Source: Confluentibacter flavum (GTDB lineage: Bacteria; Bacteroidota; Bacteroidia; Flavobacteriales; Flavobacteriaceae). From it: 64,000 bases of DNA. A program made the position numbers and the translations under genes. Each line of letters opens with the position of its first letter. Position 1 is the first letter of the stretch. The notes below the pieces were generated by a model that ran no database searches, was not told where the DNA came from, and saw nothing but the letters and a program-made list of their open reading frames with translations. Of the stretch, positions 63,993 through 64,000 are shown piece after piece. The DNA is taken from NCBI RefSeq assembly GCF_002843175.1, contig NZ_PJEO01000014.1, positions 186,001-250,000 on the forward strand. The letters run 5' to 3'.

Positions 63993-64000
63993 CAAAAATA
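63993..64000 (-). promoter_or_regulatory. Candidate -7 box of carB
   Basis: On the minus strand TATTTTTG matches TAnnTTTG, 34 bases before the carB ATG. Any -33 element lies outside the window. Confidence 0.5.

Overview
This A+T-rich window looks like a chromosomal segment of a marine-type member of the Flavobacteriaceae (Bacteroidota). The evidence is the gene content: a type IX secretion substrate with a type-B gliding-type C-terminal domain, FecI/FecR/TonB-receptor signalling with an STN domain, DUF4252 and DUF5777 proteins, and many lipoproteins. Promoters, where visible, follow the Bacteroidota -7 pattern TAnnTTTG, and clear Shine-Dalgarno sites are absent. No tRNA, rRNA, CRISPR array, prophage or intact insertion sequence was recognised.

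Layout. 0-16 kb: a split ThrE-type exporter, S1/P1 nuclease, an NHL-type lipoprotein, an SGNH esterase, lpdA, an S41 protease, smpB, trmH, a class III sirtuin, a large lectin/Ig-like T9SS protein and a transglutaminase. 16-27.6 kb: ABC-F protein, DnaJ/KTSC protein, GH43 lipoprotein, glycosyltransferase, haem-binding protein, purB, and an ECF sigma / putative anti-sigma / two DUF4252 protein operon. 27.7-31.6 kb: two tandem S41 lipoprotein proteases and a PP-loop ATPase.

31.6-37.2 kb is a cobalamin-uptake locus. A btuB-like TonB receptor sits behind a cobalamin riboswitch and is divergent from a btuF-btuC-btuD-like ABC importer. A 35-residue membrane-protein ORF lies between them. The riboswitch contains an unusual insert of nested palindromes, and an 18-copy octanucleotide repeat abuts the btuD start. 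37.3-41.4 kb holds a TPR protein, rmuC, a small membrane protein and a thioesterase.

41.5-50 kb is an envelope island. It holds three related mono-haem cytochrome lipoproteins, an ECF sigma/FecR/STN-TonB receptor set, an acidic repeat lipoprotein, an OB-fold protein, a DUF5777 beta-barrel and a YceI protein. I read it as a candidate regulated envelope redox or ligand-responsive system of unknown substrate. 50-57.3 kb is a tightly coupled six-gene operon: nucleotidyltransferase, B12-type radical SAM, methyltransferase, second B12-type radical SAM, ABC exporter, glycosyltransferase. This is the best candidate for an undescribed biosynthesis/export pathway, and cobalamin import in the same window is consistent with its cofactor need. 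A 160-bp MITE-like element separates it from a convergent glycosyltransferase/nucleoside phosphorylase pair, followed by a sulfotransferase, another glycosyltransferase and carB.

Several dispersed palindromic repeat families occur. One, an 18-bp palindrome centred on AGCT, lies twice inside coding sequence, where it encodes Pro-Ile-Ala-Ile, and once inside the riboswitch.
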